A stretch of 64,000 bases of DNA from Allolobophora icterica. Its lineage: Eukaryota; Annelida; Clitellata; Crassiclitellata; Lumbricidae. The notes below the pieces were generated by a model. The model ran no database searches. It worked only from the letters and a program-made list of their open reading frames with translations, and had not been told where the DNA came from. The stretch is from NCBI GenBank assembly GCA_963556255.1, contig OY744607.1:39508222-39572221 (forward strand), read 5' to 3'. Positions 1 through 10,639 of this stretch are shown piece after piece (position 1 is the stretch's first letter; each line of letters opens with the position of its first letter). A program made the position numbers and the translations under genes.

Positions 1-439
1 TGCTAGTCTTTGTAGAAGAGACACTGCTGATTTTAGAATTTCCTTTGCTGCATGGGCTTAGCTTGACAGGTGGGATTGAACATGTAGAGCTGTTGAGTTC
101 ACCGTTTTCAACTTATGTTGACATGCTCAGGTGTCACCTTTAGGAAACGTCAGGGTCCAAGTTGCCACATCACAAATGATATGCACTTTGCCAATTAGGC
201 TGTCTTAAAGTAATAGTCATGTGGAGAAAGGTTTCCTTGGGTTTAAATTAAAACGTCAGGGTTAGATTTCAACTGTTCTTTATCAACATATTATGATTTT
301 GAACTGCAACGTTACTTCCAGTGACCTTTGACTGACACCTTTTTATGTTATGAAAACAGCACTATAGATTAGATTAGATTTTATTGGTTCATTGTTTTGT
401 TTCTTTCTGACTGGACTTTGTTTTTTCCTCAAAATTCAG
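1..439. other. no coding exon recognised; upstream intron of the first gene
   Basis: I see no supported exon here. The segment ends in a 3' splice site (AG at 438-439) that opens the first exon of the following gene, so it is most simply intron sequence of a gene that starts to the left of the window. Confidence 0.5.
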
Positions 440-1519
440 GGTGACCAGCAGCAAAATGTTGACGAGAAGCTACCGTTGAAAGAGGAAGAGCACAGCAACA
501 TGGAGAATTCGGAGACGGTCCTCTTAACTAAGCCACCTACTCTGGACCATGGCTGCACTGTGACTGAAGTACTGACGGACAAGGAAAAGCCAAGGGAGAA
601 CTTGACTGAGTCCTTGCCATCTGAATCACAGCTGAACACAGATCTCAAAAAGCAGAATGGTAATGCTGCCTTTCATTCCGGAGTTGCATTCGAACCACTT
701 TACGGAATTTTATATTGTATAGTAGGTGCGTGAGTACCTGGACTTTTATATGCTAGCTTGCACAATGCTGTTTACAGGTACTGGTAAGGTGCTGTGTTAA
801 GTGTCTTCCTACTATGTATGACGTACGACGTCGTACGTACATATGTGTGTTATCATAATTGGCTTAAAATAAACGTAGAATAGGCTTGTTACAAATTATT
901 GGCTGCATTCTTCCTCGTAAAGCTACAAAGCTTGCATTTCTTGAAGTTTTACAATAATTTCAAACATCAGTTTAAGAAACACGTGATATAATTATGTCAC
1001 ATGACTTCACAGTTTGTCCTTTAATATGTTCCAGGTGCGAGTGTTCATTAATGTTTATTCCCCTTTGGAAAAAATTAGTTGTAATCTTTTTGTGTTTTTA
1101 ACACAAATTAAAACTTTTCTCCACATGCTTCTCTGTAGAAAACTACCACGACAGCTTGTTTATTTCATAAGAGTTTGTTTTTATTTCAGTTGTTGCAAGT
1201 TGCATGACCAACGACTACTTTGCAGACTATCATGATCCCCATTTTCTGTCTTCATGATGTTTTCCAGATATTACTTTTCTGATAGAATGTGCTGTGGAAA
1301 TTTCAATGGAAACTTCTTTTTATTCCAGTAGATTGTCCACCCGATCACGACTCCATTCCAGAGAAAATGGAGACAGATCCAGCTCCAGTAACAGAGAACA
1401 CAATGTCTTGGAAGGAGCAGTTGACAGCTGAAGCTGACAGTGCTGCCATCTTGTCTGACATAACGGAAGACAGCATCGACGGAACTTCGACTGACGACTC
1501 AAGCAAGAAGACACAGTGA
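440..1519 (+). CDS. 3' end of an unrecognised gene (two exons, C terminus)
   Basis: Two exons: 440-659 (AG before, GTAATG donor after) and 1329-1519 (AG before, TGA stop at 1517-1519). The phases fit: exon one ends with a lone G, and exon two supplies TA to make a Val codon. The joined stretch of about 136 residues is hydrophilic and acidic, rich in Glu, Asp, Ser and Thr, with no membrane segment, zinc-binding pattern or known fold. It looks like a disordered C-terminal tail, including a short stretch that could be helical (SWKEQLTAEADSAAILSDI). ATTAAA at 1542-1547 may be the polyadenylation signal. The N-terminal part lies outside the window, so no family or function can be assigned. The exon calls are good; the product is unknown. 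Confidence 0.65.
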
Positions 1520-1541
1520 CAGATGTTGAGCAGTTGGTCTA

Positions 1542-1547
1542 ATTAAA
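1542..1547 (+). promoter_or_regulatory. possible polyadenylation signal ATTAAA
   Basis: ATTAAA lies 23 bases after the stop codon of the preceding gene. It is the common one-base variant of AATAAA. This is a positional inference only. Confidence 0.35.
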
Positions 1548-1869
1548 GTCTTTAGTTTAAATTTGCCCAGGTTTTTCTCCGTTGTGAAATATCAAGTTTA
1601 TGTAACAAGTGATAATATTGTACAGATACACTTCTTGCATTGATGTATGGATGTTTTGTGCCTGCTATCAGGGGATAACGGCAGACATTTAAACTGATGT
1701 AATACAGAAAACTAGTGCCACTACAAAGTGACTTTCAGCTAACAACTTTTGCAGAGGTTTGCAAACTTACCCTTTCCTCACCTAACATAAGCTGTCTGCT
1801 TGACACCAGTCCTATACCTCCTCTGAAAAGGTGCTTTGAAGTCCAGGTCTAACTGTTGTATCAATTATC

Positions 1870-2480
1870 AATTTCTCATTTACGTGAGGGATTGTTCCTA
1901 TCTGCTCTTGCTCATGGCAGTTCATGCTGCACTAAAGAAACCTCTTAACAATGGCAATCTGTCTAGTTACAGGCCCAACTTTGAATTTTATATCTAAAAT
2001 GTTTGAACTCGTAGTTATAAGTCGTGTTCAAACTCACCTATCTAGCAGCGCTTAATCTCCCCAGTTCGGTCAGCATACTTTAAGTTTCATTCAACTGAAT
2101 CCCCACTCTTGCCATTCATAACGACATCCGTTGCTCTATTGTTAATTGTAATTAGTAATTTCTATCATACCAGTGCCTACTGCACAAGGCATCAAAGAAA
2201 ACCAAGCCATATTCAGGTTAACTGTAAGGTTACAGCGTTTTTCATCGTGACTTGTCTGCTGCTTTCGATGCTGTGGACCATTCACTTCAGTTGCATTGTC
2301 TCCAGCACTGGTCTGTGGTTTCTGGTCCTTCACTGAATTAATTCGCTTCTTATATCTGTCCATGCTGTCAAACAATATATTTTAATATTCATTATTCGTC
2401 CAGATATGCTAATCATTCACTGGGTTTTGGTGCACTGTTGGTTTATGCCATGTGCATTAGACATTTGTGCGATAGAAGTT
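1870..2480 (+). mobile_element. degraded L2/CR1-like LINE, reverse transcriptase remnant
   Basis: Conceptual translation across several frames gives pieces typical of non-LTR reverse transcriptases: NNGNLSSYRP followed by an F-SK-FE block (the NYRPISNLS-type motif), then DLSAAFDAVDHS (the first catalytic Asp block). Stops and frameshifts are frequent, so this is an old, dead copy. No target duplication was found. Confidence 0.6.
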
Positions 2481-3389
2481 ACTACTTAATAATAAAAAAA
2501 ATGACTACACAAAAGTGCTTCGTGGAACGTTCTGGATTTTAACAGGCAGTTCAAAGTTGATGATGTTATTACCGCATGTTGTTTGTAATGGGAAAAACTA
2601 GGAAACTCGAAACTATTCAAGAACGTTAGCAAACAGCGAAGTATAAAGCCAGTGGCATCAAAAAAGTAAGAAGGATTTACCGGTACTATACAGGGTAACA
2701 TCTATGAATATCCAGAAGGTGTATCAGGTTGGATGTTGGGATTAGCTTAAGTACATATTGTCAGTTGAGAGTGAGTGGATTTGTGTGAGAAGTAGATTAT
2801 GCAAGGACAAATCATGTTAAGTTGTCGGAAATACCTTGTGAGTAGTGTGGCTATTGTTATTGATGTTCACTGTTCCGCCGTGTGTGTCTTGTTTTGCCGG
2901 CTCCAATTTCGTCTTTGTCTGGCTCATTCCACATTGCTTGTTGTGTTAGTTTTTGCAGGTGAAACGGAAGCCTCCAAGAAAAAGTTAGCAGATCTTATTT
3001 AAATAATCCTTTTACAAAATTGTGATACTTTATGCCATACATGAGTTTTTTCTTGAAGTGGTACTTTGTAAATGTCAGATTACAATTACATCTAGTAAAA
3101 GTATTACATGAACGCAATTTGAGGAGTTATGGATGTAATGGAGAACAGCTTTTCTTAACCTTTGAACTTTGTAACTATTGCAGACGTCTTGTGAATGTGA
3201 GGCTTTGTTTGTACCAAAGCGACTCAGAATACTCGTGCATCTTCATCATCGGTTTATATTAGTTACTAATACAATACAATACACCTGTATTTGATATTTC
3301 CCTCCGTCTGAAGCTCAGATGTGCACACGACCATACGACAGAACATTGCTGGCGCAGTGCTATTGTGTGCAAAGGACTTGCTCAGGGTC
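2481..3389. other. intergenic, no feature recognised
   Basis: Only short unsupported reading frames occur here. There is no splice-consistent exon, RNA gene or clear repeat by eye. Confidence 0.5.
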
Positions 3390-3475
3390 CCTGCACAGTA
3401 ACTTAAAGGACGAGGCTCGAACCCATGCTCTAACCAATTGGCCACCGTACCACTCAGCTGTCGGAGCTCTTAAGA
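3390..3475 (-). mobile_element. tRNA-derived SINE head (family 1)
   Basis: On the minus strand this reads as a tRNA-like pol III promoter: an A-box-like stretch (GGCCAATTGGTTAGAGCA) followed by a B box (GGTTCGAGCC). It is followed by a segment ending in ACCCTGAGCAAGTCC. The copy at 4870-4970 shares the head and downstream layout. Confidence 0.5.
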
Positions 3476-3795
3476 AAATGGTGGCTAAATTACAAATGGA
3501 TTTGCAGTCAAATCGTTTAGGAAAAATTATAAGAAGCTGAAGAGAATTGTCATAATCGTGCAGTCTTTCAAGTTATTCTGTTAAATTATTCTATGTATTG
3601 TTTATTTATTTTTGCTGGATACAGCTGAATGAAGATTTTAAAGGTGTGTTTTCTTTTGGCTCTCAAAAACAGAACTGAACTTCAGTCGCTGTCCAGGAGA
3701 GTCTGAAATGCATAAGAATGTGTATGCAAACCAGCAACTGATACTGCATAAATTATGATTGCAATGACGAGGTTGATGCCACTATTAATTATTAT

Positions 3796-3880
3796 TATAC
3801 TGCCGTGAAAAGCCAAAACACAGTAACTAGTAAGCTATAACAGTCATAGTTACTGTGTTTTGGCTTTTCACGGCAGTATA
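3796..3880. repeat. perfect 34-bp inverted repeat (hairpin, 17-base loop)
   Basis: Arms 3796-3829 and 3847-3880 are exact reverse complements by eye, separated by 17 bases. The arms begin TACTGCCGTGAAAAGCC and the structure ends in the mirror sequence. The minimal size, lack of coding sequence and TA at the edges suggest a tiny fold-back MITE, perhaps of Tc1/mariner type, but the family is not established. Confidence 0.75.
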
Positions 3881-4301
3881 GTGTGCGTGGAAATAAAGTG
3901 ACCCCTACAACTGTTACATGCATTTATATAACTACGAAATATTCAGAAATGTATGGAAATTCAAATGGATTTTTATCTTGACTGTAATGGTTAACAATTG
4001 TGACGTCTTTGTGAACAAATACACTGTCATGAAACCTTTGAACTGCTGATGATTTTATGCCTCCTGCATTTTGGCTTCCAAACATTCCAGACCTAAATCC
4101 ATTCCTGTGAACTTTAAATCTGAGCAATAATTCAAGAAGAGTCTAGGGGAAATCTATTGGGAATGTCAATTAGCTATGTCAAATATCAGCAGGGCTTAGT
4201 ATAGATTGAATCAATGGGTAAGTGACACTGCAATAAGTGGTTGGTTGGGCAATGGGCACCTTACTGCCTTCGTCAGATTCGAAGGAGGACATTTTATTAT
4301 T

Positions 4302-4320
4302 ATTATTATTATTACAAACA
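4302..4320. repeat. short (ATT)n microsatellite
   Basis: Simple trinucleotide run within otherwise unremarkable intergenic DNA. Confidence 0.8.
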
Positions 4321-4539
4321 TTTTTTACGCGCGCAAAGTCACACAGAAATGCGAATCTGAGGCGCATTTTTGAATGCACATTATAGCTTTATGTGTCCAA
4401 CGTGATAGTTAGATTGGTAGTTTTCCAAATTTGATTTAAAATGTGATATTTACTTTGAATGCAGATTATTATGATATGTTATTACATGTGGTAGAGTTTT
4501 TCCACTCACTGTGTTGTTCTAGGTTGCACATAGAATAGT

Positions 4540-4775
4540 ATTGTGTTGCGTTGTCAACCCAGAGTTCAGGGTTCAAATCTCCACCAAGACTGAAAGATGT
4601 TTTCTGTGTAACTAGCGCCCTCTAGTGAACTCAGCTACACAAATGAGTACATTGACTGTACAATGTTGATGATGACAAAGAGGCTTGGCCAAACACCCTC
4701 GTGTGCTGCAGCAAAAAATGTAGTTTCTGACATGTTACTGGTGGAGTACCCTTTGGGGTAAGCTGAAGAGGGGTT
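4540..4775 (+). mobile_element. tRNA-derived SINE (family 2, diverged copy)
   Basis: Contains a B-box-like GGTTCAAATCT at about 4570 and a body sharing blocks with the better copies at 13955 and 56626: a GCC...CTAG...AACTCAG block, then GGCTTGGCCAAACACCCTCGT matching the GGCCACCC-CCTCAT block. It is diverged; family membership is a judgement by eye. Confidence 0.45.
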
Positions 4776-4869
4776 GTTATTTTTCTCCTTTATTACATGA
4801 TGCAAGACAATTGTTTTTTTTTATTGTGCATTTATTAAGCCCGGACATCTATTGAACAAGCTTCAATCA

Positions 4870-4970
4870 ATGGCACTAAGTAACTGAATTCAGGGTGCCT
4901 ACACATTAACCATTAACCAGGAGGGTCGAACCCTTAATCTTCTCAGTTGCTTACCATGTCTCATGGTTGC
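4870..4970 (-). mobile_element. tRNA-derived SINE head (family 1)
   Basis: Minus strand shows a B box (GGGTTCGACCCT) and a downstream block (GGCACCCTGAATTCAG) resembling the copy at 3390-3475. It is truncated and diverged. Confidence 0.4.
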
Positions 4971-5739
4971 CTTTTTGTGGTTCGTTTTGGGGCACTGTAG
5001 CTCCAGCCGTTTGTACCTCGATGGGAATGATTGGGCTTCAGTTTTGTTTTGCACGCATTTGATTCATAAGAGCCGCAATTATAGTGATAAATCATGCTCT
5101 TCAAAGATTGGTACATGTATCATTATCGGGGAAAAATTGTACAATAACATTTGACAGAATTTCCACTTAATCTTCATTATGTGGGCCTTTAGAACACTAA
5201 TAAACAAATCATGTCATGCTGTAAATTAATTAAGATGCAAAGGCTCTTTATTAACTTGGATCCAATGTGTGTTCAGTGAGGATTGATCGACTGCATTTCC
5301 AGGTGGTGCAGAGTAGGCCTATGCTCCGAGTGTACTTCGTGTTCATTTTTCTGTGCTTAGAAATGAATACTCAGTGTACCACATTACTCGGTGCCATGTT
5401 TTAAAGCAGCCACGTTTCCCCACATCTTAAGCCAAGAAGCTATACTCTCTATGGTCCTTGAAGAAACTATACTCTCTATAATGTATCTGTCACGTATGTA
5501 TGTAGCCCTATGTATCCTTGCCATACAACACAAAGGCGCCACCCTATGTTCTTTATGATCACGTATTCCGTTACAGATGCTTGTACTTTTTGGAAACCTT
5601 GACATAGTTTCTTGATGTTATTGTTGATATCCCGCGCACTTTGGCCTTATAAGCGGACCGTGACTCAGCGTTGTAACTGGCTAGGCTCGACCCGACTGAT
5701 CAACTTCAACTAGGCCTACGTCGGCCTCCAGTCTCGTCT
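4971..5739. other. intergenic, no feature recognised
   Basis: No exon, RNA gene or assignable repeat seen. Several short reading frames lack any coding support. Confidence 0.5.
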
Positions 5740-5839
5740 CTCGAATTCTTCAACCCCTTCTTTAATCTATGCTGAACGAACTTCTGAAAGATATCGTAAA
5801 CTGTCTTTTAAAGTAGGCCCCTACTTGTTCACATCAATT

Positions 5840-5935
5840 AATGATAGCCACCCGTGGTGACCTCTGTTCCTTTTGCACGCACCGCTAGGCCTACTAAGCA
5901 GCAGCGCGCTTTCTCCGTCGTTGGACCCACAAGCT
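5840..5935 (+). mobile_element. L2-like LINE 3' fragment, left part (split by the LTR element)
   Basis: Translated in one frame the segment gives a reverse-transcriptase C-terminal tail (QQRAFSVVGPTSL). This continues directly into the segment after the LTR element (FATRPPLFSDLKTLLF at 10493 onward) once the retrotransposon and one AAGCT copy are removed. AFSVVGPT followed by a Leu-rich -LKTLLF block is characteristic of L2/CR1-type LINE C termini. Confidence 0.65.
5931..5935. repeat. target-site duplication AAGCT (left)
   Basis: Five-base direct repeat immediately outside the left LTR, matched at 10493-10497. Five bases is the usual duplication for Ty3/Gypsy elements. Confidence 0.9.
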
Positions 5936-6081
5936 TGTATCGTTTAAGATATAGTATCATAACCAAGACGTCTGCCTTTCAGTGCGTGTATATTCGACTG
6001 CCCTTGCCCGAGATCGGGCCCAGCTGCATGTGCACGTGGGCGTGGCCGGCCTAAGTGTCAGTCACCCTACATCACGGCACA
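5936..6081 (-). repeat. 3' LTR (146 bp)
   Basis: Starts TGTATCG and ends GGCACA on the + strand (TG...CA), identical by eye to 10347-10492. Confidence 0.95.
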
Positions 6082-6271
6082 CGCCCTTTCAAACAAAGAA
6101 ATAAGCATGAAAAACTACAGCAGCTAAACTAAGTAAACTAGGTATGATTCTAAGTACAGCTGAAGCTGTAGCTAACTAAACTACATGTACGAAATAGTCT
6201 TGATAGTGACGATATTAATTAAGTTCAGAAAGCCGTTAGTTCAGTTTTGGTTGAGCGTCTTCAAGCATTCT

Positions 6272-9200
6272 TCAGTCCCTGTACCGAGATGGCAGTTTCA
6301 CAAGACGCCCCGAACGCGTAATTACTGGCTTTGGCTCGCCCTCCTGGGGCCGTGGAGTTGGCGGAGGCGGTGGAGGGGTTGATGGCAGATGTTCGGTTGC
6401 TGGCGAGTTCGGCGAGTCTTCGCTTTCGTCACCTAGAATGATGGGGGGTTCGGAACTGAAGGCTACATGGCGCGACGTTCGCCTTCGCGTGGTTCCATCC
6501 TCAAAACGAACCGCGTATGATCTATAAGGGAGAACCTGGGCGATTTCCCCTTTGCGCCAGTCTGGGCGATCATCATATTTCACGCGGACAGTTTGGCCGA
6601 CTGATAGCGGTGGTCTGGCTTTTGCGCTGCGATTGTAGTAATGGGCCTGTCTGTTCTTCGCTTCCGATAAGGCGGTCTCCGCGGCGTTTGAAGTAGCAGT
6701 GTCCAGTAACCGATTGGCTATTGGCAGGCTGGTTCTGGTTCGCCGGCCGAAGATCAACTGCACTGGAGACAGGCCTAGCTGTTCAGACGGCACATTCCTC
6801 CATTCTAATATCGCGAGGAGGGGATCTGAGTGGGCCTCCTTTGCCTTGGTCATTAGTCGTTTAACTGTCTTGACAGCATTTTCAACCCTGCCGTTGGACT
6901 GAGGGTAACGAGGCGAACTAGTGACGTGTTCGAACTCGTACTTATCAGCGAATCGCTTGAAGTCTTGGGAACAGAATGGGCTGTTATCTGTAATCACCTC
7001 ATTTGGGAGACCATGTCTAGCGAAGTGCTGTCGAAGGCAGTAGGCTATATCTGTCACCTTTTTAGATGGCAACCTATCTATTTCGAAAAAACCACTTAGG
7101 TAATCGACAGTAATAAGATAGTCAATGTCAGAAAACGTGAAAATATCCACCCCGACTTTCTGCCATGGTCGACTCGGAGCAGGGTGAGGCATCAAAGGTT
7201 CCTTCTGAACGGACTGCTGATAGCGGGCGCATATTTCACAGGTCTCGGAAACTCTTTTGATGTCTGCCGTGAGGCCGGGCCAATATACAGTCTCCCTCGC
7301 GCGACGAATGATGCCATTAACACCCGAGTGCGCGCTGTGAAGTCGTTCCAAGATGTGTGGACGCATCCGCGGGGGAATAATCACCCGATTACCTTTATAG
7401 GCAAGACCACAGCTGACAGTTAATTCATCTGCGAACGTATGGTACGGTCGTAAATCTATTGACAGGTGGGTCGGAGTATCTGGCCAACCGATCACGATTT
7501 GGTGCATTAGGTTCAGATAAGCATCATCGTCTTTCGCTGCGTTGATTAACCGCGACACAGTGTCTGCAGAAGCTATCATTCGCAGTTCCGACATCTGTTC
7601 TTGATCAATGCGCTCTAGTGAGGCTACTTCCTCTGTGAATTTCGTCACTCTAGTCTCACCCTCCGCATAGGCTCGCGAAAGAGTGTCTGCCAAAATCAAA
7701 TCACAGCCGCGTCTGTAGACTAGCTGATAAGAGTACCGTTGAAGTCTTAGCAGCATCCGCTGCAGGCGCTTTGGGGCAGAAGCCAGAGCTTTCTTGTCAA
7801 TTGCGAGGAGGGGTTTATGATCAGTTTCTATTGTGACATGCCCAGCGTAAACATAAGTGTCAAACCTTTCAAGAGAAAAAACAATCGATAAAAGTTCCTT
7901 TTCAATCTGCGCGTATCCAATTTCAGTTTTGGTCATTGCCCGAGATGCGTACTCAATGACCTGTCCTTCTTGCATTAATACAGCGCCAAGTCCCGCTTGC
8001 GAGGCATCGGCCTGTATAGTGATAGGCTTTCCTGGCATGAAATATCGGAGCACTGGTGCCGACGCAAGCACGGCTTTCAAGCGATCGAAAGCCTCATTAT
8101 GCCGTACGTCAAATCGGAATTCATTTTCCGCTGCAAGCAATTCTCGTAATGGAGCCGTTATTTCACTGAAATGCGGACAGAAACGCGCTAAGTAAGTCGC
8201 CATGCCCAATACGCGCTGTAGAGCCGCTTTATCGTTCGGGTATGGCATCTGTTGTATGGCACTTATCTTCTTCGGGTCGGGACGCAAGCCCTCATTTGTC
8301 AATTCATGACCCATAAATGTGATAATGGGTCGATTCAGCTGAAACTTCTCCTTATTCAGTTGCAATCCCTGCTCACGACAGCGATCGAGCAGGGCAATTA
8401 AGTTTGCGTCGTGGTCACGTGTTGCTAGCTCTACGGTGTCTCCGGATCCCGTGACTAAGATGTCGTCAGCGATACAGAAAATGCCTTTCAATCCAGAGAT
8501 TGCCGCATGCACTCTAGACTGCCATATTTCTGGAGCAGGGGAAATGCCAAAGGGCAAACGAAGCCATCTGTATCGTCCAAACGGGGTCTCAAAAGTTGTC
8601 AAACGGCTAGAAAAATCATCAAGTCGCAGATGCCAAAAGGCGTGTTTGATATCAACCGTGCTAAAAACTTTCACTCCAGCTAGCTTGGGCAGAACGTCGT
8701 CAATCGTTGGCATGTAGTATGTGCATCTTTTCAGCGCTTTATTCAATGGCTTCGGGTCGATGCATATTCGTAGGCCGCCATTCGACTTTGCCACCACCAA
8801 TAGGGCTGACACCCATGGTGTGGGCTCCGTGATGGGCGCAATGATGCTGTCTGCTGTCAGCCTTTGCAGTTCTGCTTCAATCCTATCGCGTACCGCCACT
8901 GGAAGGCGTCGCAGAGGCATACGTACCGGGGAGACGAGGGGGTCAACTTCCAGACACACATCTCCCTTAAGCATGCCCAAAGATCCGTCAAATAGATCGG
9001 CGTAGCGAACGAATACATCGGCTTCTGTAATGCGATGCGATATCTGTGTGTTACTGCTAGGTGCTGATGCGCTGGCCTCCCGAATTTCGCAGATGTTTTC
9101 TTCGACGACTCGCAGCAAGTCAAGCCGACGACAGGCATCGATGCCTAGGATAGGATTTTCGCGTTCGGTAACATAAAAATCCACGTCGAGCTCCCTTTGC

Positions 9201-10279
9201 GTGAGCGGATGCCTGACTGTGGCCGTCAGCATTCCGAGAGTTTTCAACTCTTGCCGGTCGAACATGCGAAGCGTGGCTCGAGGTGGACGTAGGTTGTTTC
9301 CGACGATTTTGGCATACATGGACGCTGGCAAAATATTTACAGAGGACCCACAGTCTAGGAGAAACCTCACCTTCAGTCCGTTGACGAGAATGTGGGAGTA
9401 GACGCGGCGGTTGTCGGCGTTGTCGAGCGCCAGTAGCCATTCGTCTGATTCTTGTAGCTCCCTCACATCGGACGTCGCTCGCCTGGATCTGCACATAACG
9501 CCATAGTGGTTGAGCTTACCACACCTGGAGCAGGATTTCCCGAAGGCTGGACACGCATGCTTCGAGGGTTTATGCGATTGGCCGCAATACTGGCACTGTT
9601 GTTCTGATAGTTTATTCTGATAGGTTTTGCGCGCATGTTGCATATCGTGGCTGTCAAGATTTCGCGATTGCCTTGCGTGCGGGGTCGGCGAACGACGACG
9701 TTGTTGCTGGGTCATGGCCTGAATGTCCTCTGGCGTCGTCATTGTCTTCAGCTGTCGCATTGTCGCCTCCGACGATCGACAAATATCGATTGCTTGGGTC
9801 AAGGTCAGCTTGCGTGTTTGCAGTAATTTCTTCCGCGTAGCGTCATCACGGATGCCGATGACAATCCGGTCACGGATGGTTGACTCCTCGGCCGATCCAT
9901 ACTCGCAAGTTTTGATGAGTCGTCGCAGATCGCCAAGAAAGCAATCGAATGTCTCACCTGGCTCTTGCTGTCTGCGGTGTAAAATGTATCTCTCGTAGAC
10001 TTCGTTGACCTCGCCAACGCAGTGATTCTCGAACGCCTCGAGAAGCTTGGCGGGGTCCGCTTTATCTTCTTCTCGCTCGAAGTCCATGGTAGAGAAGATT
10101 TCGTACGCATCCGACCCAATGCACGCGAGGAAGATTGCCGCCTGGCAATCGCTCTCCTCACGGTCCACCTTGGCTGCCTTGACGTAGTTTGTCCACTGTC
10201 CTTTGAAGCGCTTCCAATCGCTGGCCAAGTTCGTTGTCCTTAAGGGCGCTGGAAGAGGGATTTGCGAAGCGGCAGCCAT
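6272..10279 (-). CDS. gag-pol polyprotein of the Ty3/Gypsy element
   Basis: 1335 residues, uninterrupted, starting at the first ATG about 67 bases inside the 5' LTR. Domains in order: gag capsid-like region (about 1-220); two zinc knuckles (about 229-263, the second a standard CX2CX4HX4C, the first irregular); aspartic protease around D309-C310-G311, where Cys replaces the usual Ser/Thr; reverse transcriptase (about 450-640) with IADD at 603-606; RNase H (about 745-860); integrase with an HHCC finger and a catalytic core; and a C-terminal region with a Pro run and basic tail. The product would copy element RNA in cytoplasmic particles and integrate the DNA. The frame order PR-RT-RH-IN is Ty3/Gypsy. 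No envelope-like frame follows. Overlapping frames on both strands are shadows. Confidence 0.95.
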   Translation of the reverse strand: MAAASQIPLPAPLRTTNLASDWKRFKGQWTNYVKAAKVDREESDCQAAIFLACIGSDAYEIFSTMDFEREEDKADPAKLLEAFENHCVGEVNEVYERYILHRRQQEPGETFDCFLGDLRRLIKTCEYGSAEESTIRDRIVIGIRDDATRKKLLQTRKLTLTQAIDICRSSEATMRQLKTMTTPEDIQAMTQQQRRRSPTPHARQSRNLDSHDMQHARKTYQNKLSEQQCQYCGQSHKPSKHACPAFGKSCSRCGKLNHYGVMCRSRRATSDVRELQESDEWLLALDNADNRRVYSHILVNGLKVRFLLDCGSSVNILPASMYAKIVGNNLRPPRATLRMFDRQELKTLGMLTATVRHPLTQRELDVDFYVTERENPILGIDACRRLDLLRVVEENICEIREASASAPSSNTQISHRITEADVFVRYADLFDGSLGMLKGDVCLEVDPLVSPVRMPLRRLPVAVRDRIEAELQRLTADSIIAPITEPTPWVSALLVVAKSNGGLRICIDPKPLNKALKRCTYYMPTIDDVLPKLAGVKVFSTVDIKHAFWHLRLDDFSSRLTTFETPFGRYRWLRLPFGISPAPEIWQSRVHAAISGLKGIFCIADDILVTGSGDTVELATRDHDANLIALLDRCREQGLQLNKEKFQLNRPIITFMGHELTNEGLRPDPKKISAIQQMPYPNDKAALQRVLGMATYLARFCPHFSEITAPLRELLAAENEFRFDVRHNEAFDRLKAVLASAPVLRYFMPGKPITIQADASQAGLGAVLMQEGQVIEYASRAMTKTEIGYAQIEKELLSIVFSLERFDTYVYAGHVTIETDHKPLLAIDKKALASAPKRLQRMLLRLQRYSYQLVYRRGCDLILADTLSRAYAEGETRVTKFTEEVASLERIDQEQMSELRMIASADTVSRLINAAKDDDAYLNLMHQIVIGWPDTPTHLSIDLRPYHTFADELTVSCGLAYKGNRVIIPPRMRPHILERLHSAHSGVNGIIRRARETVYWPGLTADIKRVSETCEICARYQQSVQKEPLMPHPAPSRPWQKVGVDIFTFSDIDYLITVDYLSGFFEIDRLPSKKVTDIAYCLRQHFARHGLPNEVITDNSPFCSQDFKRFADKYEFEHVTSSPRYPQSNGRVENAVKTVKRLMTKAKEAHSDPLLAILEWRNVPSEQLGLSPVQLIFGRRTRTSLPIANRLLDTATSNAAETALSEAKNRQAHYYNRSAKARPPLSVGQTVRVKYDDRPDWRKGEIAQVLPYRSYAVRFEDGTTRRRTSRHVAFSSEPPIILGDESEDSPNSPATEHLPSTPPPPPPTPRPQEGEPKPVITRSGRLVKLPSRYRD

Positions 10280-10328
10280 CTTTTTGTTTCAACTGTAGAC
10301 ACTGGAGTCGATTAAAGTTACTCTAAAT

Positions 10329-10346
10329 CTCCAACTTCTGACGCCA
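10329..10346 (-). other. primer-binding site, tRNA-Leu-like
   Basis: Directly inside the 5' LTR, the minus strand reads TGGCGTCAGAAGTTGGAG. It starts with the expected TGG and resembles the TGGTGTCAGAAGTGGG site complementary to leucine tRNA 3' ends, with two or so mismatches. Confidence 0.6.
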
Positions 10347-10492
10347 TGTATCGTTTAAGATATAGTATCATAACCAAGACGTCTGCCTTTCAGTGCGTGT
10401 ATATTCGACTGCCCTTGCCCGAGATCGGGCCCAGCTGCATGTGCACGTGGGCGTGGCCGGCCTAAGTGTCAGTCACCCTACATCACGGCACA
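10347..10492 (-). repeat. 5' LTR (146 bp)
   Basis: Same sequence as 5936-6081. Transcription of the element should start in this copy. Confidence 0.95.
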
Positions 10493-10639
10493 AAGCTGCA
10501 GTTCGCGACACGTCCACCGCTTTTTTCTCTGATCTAAAGACTCTTCTTTTTCGCCGGGGTTGGGCTCTGGAAGTGCCTCTGAATAGTTTCCTTGAAGGGG
10601 CGATATATAAATGTTCAGTTGATTCATTGATGCAGCTTT

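Larger units (their letters stand above)
5936..10492 (-). mobile_element. complete Ty3/Gypsy LTR retrotransposon, Mag/SURL-like
   Basis: The element is bounded by two 146-bp LTRs (5936-6081 and 10347-10492) that look identical by eye, and by AAGCT duplications. It is transcribed on the minus strand, so the right LTR is the 5' LTR. One long uninterrupted gag-pol frame (6272-10279) fills the interior. Next to the 5' LTR is a primer-binding site of tRNA-Leu type, and a short purine run (GAAAGGG) lies next to the 3' LTR. Short LTRs, a single gag-pol frame and the Pro-rich integrase tail fit the Mag/SURL lineage known from echinoderms and insects; that lineage call is inference. Identical LTRs and an open frame point to recent insertion. 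Confidence 0.95.

Noticed and set aside
1289..1328. ATG at 1289 as the start of a separate short gene
   Set aside because: The 3' splice site at 1327-1328 and phase match to exon 440-659 show this is intron sequence before the last exon.
6699..10243. Several + strand and shifted minus-strand frames inside the LTR element
   Set aside because: Shadows of the gag-pol frame; none has a recognisable domain.
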